Part shown: positions 62,113 to 64,000 of the stretch, piece after piece
How positions within the stretch are numbered: the first letter of the stretch is position 1
Layout of the letters: the number at the start of each line of letters is the position of its first letter
Source of the DNA: Calvatia gigantea
Lineage: Eukaryota; Basidiomycota; Agaricomycetes; Agaricales; Lycoperdaceae
Direction of reading: 5' to 3'
Length of the DNA: 64,000 nucleotides
Assembly: GCA_025093985.1 (NCBI GenBank)
Contig: JACAAK010000002.1
Location: forward strand, 3,038,001 to 3,102,000
Notes under the pieces: model-generated
Told to the model about the DNA's origin: nothing
Database searches by the model: none
Seen by the model: only the letters and a program-made list of their open reading frames with translations
Program-made: the position numbers and the translations under genes

Positions 62113-62439
62113 TATTGGTACCCTTTGTATCACATGCCCCATATCTCACAAAACGTCGCTTTTTAACCAAACCTATCTCATATTCTGTCTATTATGGGCC
62201 ATATGTAGAGAAGTCCTATGTACTAGTAAGGACAATAGAAGGCGAGGGGATCGAAAAACGTAGTGCTACAGAGCAAGGGCAGAGATAATGCTACAGTGGG
62301 ATGCGCGGACAAAAAGAAACGTAATGCATGTATGATAATGCCAAAAGCATAATGATGGAATGTGTGGGTTGAAGCTGGATATAAAATAACGACGAACGGA
62401 TGTAAGAACGAAAACACTGATGAGGAGATTGAGGCACAA

Positions 62440-63229
62440 TTAGTCCTCGATAAGGAAATCCCAGTTAATTGCCGTCTCTGGTGCACGGCGAGTACAACCA
62501 AAGAGCCGTTTGAAAGATTCTTTAGGAACGTTTTCGGGTGCGCAAGTCTGGATATCCCACATTCGGAAGGTAATATGCCCCTTGGTGTGGACAAAGATAT
62601 CGTCTTCATTCGCACGTTCTTGAGCAAATGGCTCATTGATACGAGCATTACGCATGATTCTGTTAATGAATCCAGCCGAAAACGCGGCTTTTCCTGTATG
62701 AAATACCCGGCCTTTGAAATCGGAGGGTACCCAGACCGTTACGTCTGATGTATCACAGTAAACTTCAAGGTAAAATCTCGATAGCGGCATGTTCCGACAC
62801 TGAACCGGGGTGAAACCCAGTCAGAAACCAGGGATTATACAAGGCGAAACTGGGACATACAACTTTGAGCTTGGTTGGACCAGATCGATTCCGTACAATC
62901 ATGCTCATTTTATGACCGACGGGCTGATGAAGCGCACGGTAGTGAGGCATGATCAGGGTCAGATCGACAGGCGCATGGTCCACGTGCAATTGAAAGTCCT
63001 GATCCTCATCCGCGTTGTATTTCACTTTGTACGTTCCCAGTGTGGGTGATGGGGAAAGCTGGTTAAGACTAGCGTAAATGACAATGTATAACCCATATAA
63101 TGCATTGAACTCACCAAAGGCGTTGACGTTGACTTTTCACAACTATGAGACTGTAGACGAATCACACACAGATGAGCTCTTTCACTGGCAGAGTAAATGA
63201 ATGCTCACAGAAAGATGCTCCCAAGACAT
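62440..63229 (-). CDS. DUF7330-like protein, function unknown
   Basis: Four exons (63229-63209, 63150-63115, 63058-62817, 62776-62440) give 211 residues with consistent phases. The C-terminal exon is the most typical: EVYCDTSDVTVWVPSDFKG, FSAGFINRIMRNARI, GHITFRMWDIQT and ETAINWDFLIED. These resemble the beta-helical repeats of a basidiomycete domain family I associate with DUF7330. That assignment is from memory and tentative. The third intron is only 40 nt with a weak GTTTCA donor, so the join at 62776/62817 is the least certain point; a one-base shift there would be the alternative. No signal peptide or membrane segment is seen. Confidence 0.6.
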
Positions 63230-64000
63230 TATGCTACAGCAGACAAAAAAAATAGAATTGTGATATTGAGGGGATGGAATAACCTACGGGCTCAGGAGGT
63301 TAGAGGAAGGGAACGGACCCAGTGCGTTCAACCAGTTGGTGCGGCCTAAGAGTGTGCTGTATTAGTACCGGTCGTAAGCGGCTAAAGTTAGAACAAAGGC
63401 ATTGCCAGCCACGTGGAATAGACAAGACTTTCCATTTTGGGCTCCGTGTCACCGATCATTGTTGTCAAGATATTGGCATCATATCCCCGATGGGGTATCG
63501 GGGTTTCGGAAGCACAAACGAAACACTCTGTAAAGGACAATAAGAAAACAACAACCTTCCGTGTTGATGTCCTATCATGAAGGAAATATGCTCCTGTTAT
63601 TCGCTATGAAAGGGAACTTGGATAATTGCACTGCCGGTGTGCGTCGGGCACCAGGTGGTAATTCCATCTTTGGTGAGGTTTAATGTACCTGGGGCTTAAT
63701 CGATTAATCAACGAATCCTTTCTTTTTAACAGGTGTATAGATATTACAAAGCGCGGCAAGCTAACACAGTGTCGCTTGAACGCCTGTCCTCTGCTACTCA
63801 GGCTGGTCATGAGACCATGCTACCTCCCCGTAGAATGGAACTGACCCGCCGTATCTGCCGTTATAGTGTAGTTAATCCGGCCCACAGCCCGCCCAAGTAA
63901 CACAAGAGCAAAAAGAAGGAAACTCGACTAGATCGCGGGAGATGCCGGGAATCCTGAGCAACACCATAACCATAACCAGGTGGACCCAAAATAATTTTTA
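63230..64000. other. Right-edge sequence, no feature seen
   Basis: 771 bp upstream of the DUF7330-like gene. Only short open frames without motifs are present. A gene could begin beyond the edge. Confidence 0.4.

Overview
The window is nuclear DNA from a filamentous basidiomycete, most likely an agaricomycete mushroom. Genes are split by many short GT-AG introns (mostly 48-65 nt). The gene families are eukaryotic: eRF1, SCAP, HAT1, DCN1, CIA2, protein X of pyruvate dehydrogenase, and SCOT. Several are fungal or typical of mushrooms: a large-subunit catalase with a C-terminal DJ-1-like domain, an Msc7-type aldehyde dehydrogenase, DUF6534 membrane proteins and F-box-like proteins. I found no operons, CRISPR arrays, rRNA, tRNA or intact transposons. 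All exon limits below were built by hand from splice consensus, phase and protein conservation, with no database search.

Layout. 1-7986 is a dense housekeeping block: a partial POP7/RPP20 gene (-), divergent from eRF1 (+), then a PLC-like phosphodiesterase (+) and a large catalase (+). 7987-12370 has no convincing gene. 12371-15122 is glutathione reductase (-), with a leader exon and a one-base frame conflict near its 3' end. 17208-19143 is a Ser-rich low-complexity protein (-). 19144-29619 is a 10.5 kb stretch with no recognisable gene. 29620-35239 is a divergent pair: SCAP (-) and PDX1 (+). 38312-39950 is a decayed F-box-like gene. 40355-42805 is an aldehyde dehydrogenase (-) with a 5-nt micro-exon. 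43598-48690 holds two damaged DUF6534 copies. 49760-63229 is dense again: SMI1/KNR4-like (-), SCOT (-), F-box-like (+), HAT1 (-), a small unknown gene (-), DCN1 (-), CIA2/MIP18 (+) and a DUF7330-like gene (-).

Functionally this is mixed housekeeping rather than one pathway: peroxide and glutathione redox (catalase, glutathione reductase), mitochondrial acyl-CoA metabolism (PDX1, SCOT), sterol sensing (SCAP), translation and RNA processing (eRF1, POP7), chromatin (HAT1), cullin neddylation (DCN1) and cytosolic Fe-S assembly (CIA2). Three head-to-head pairs share short intergenic regions: POP7/eRF1, SCAP/PDX1 and DCN1/CIA2.

The most interesting signals concern gene expression. They are a possible CUG-started mitochondrial presequence on glutathione reductase, a 5-nt micro-exon, two GC-AG introns, recurrent GTTCGT donors, a 60-nt in-frame intron or exitron, and a possible alternative C terminus for catalase. 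I did not find a discrete new multi-gene system.
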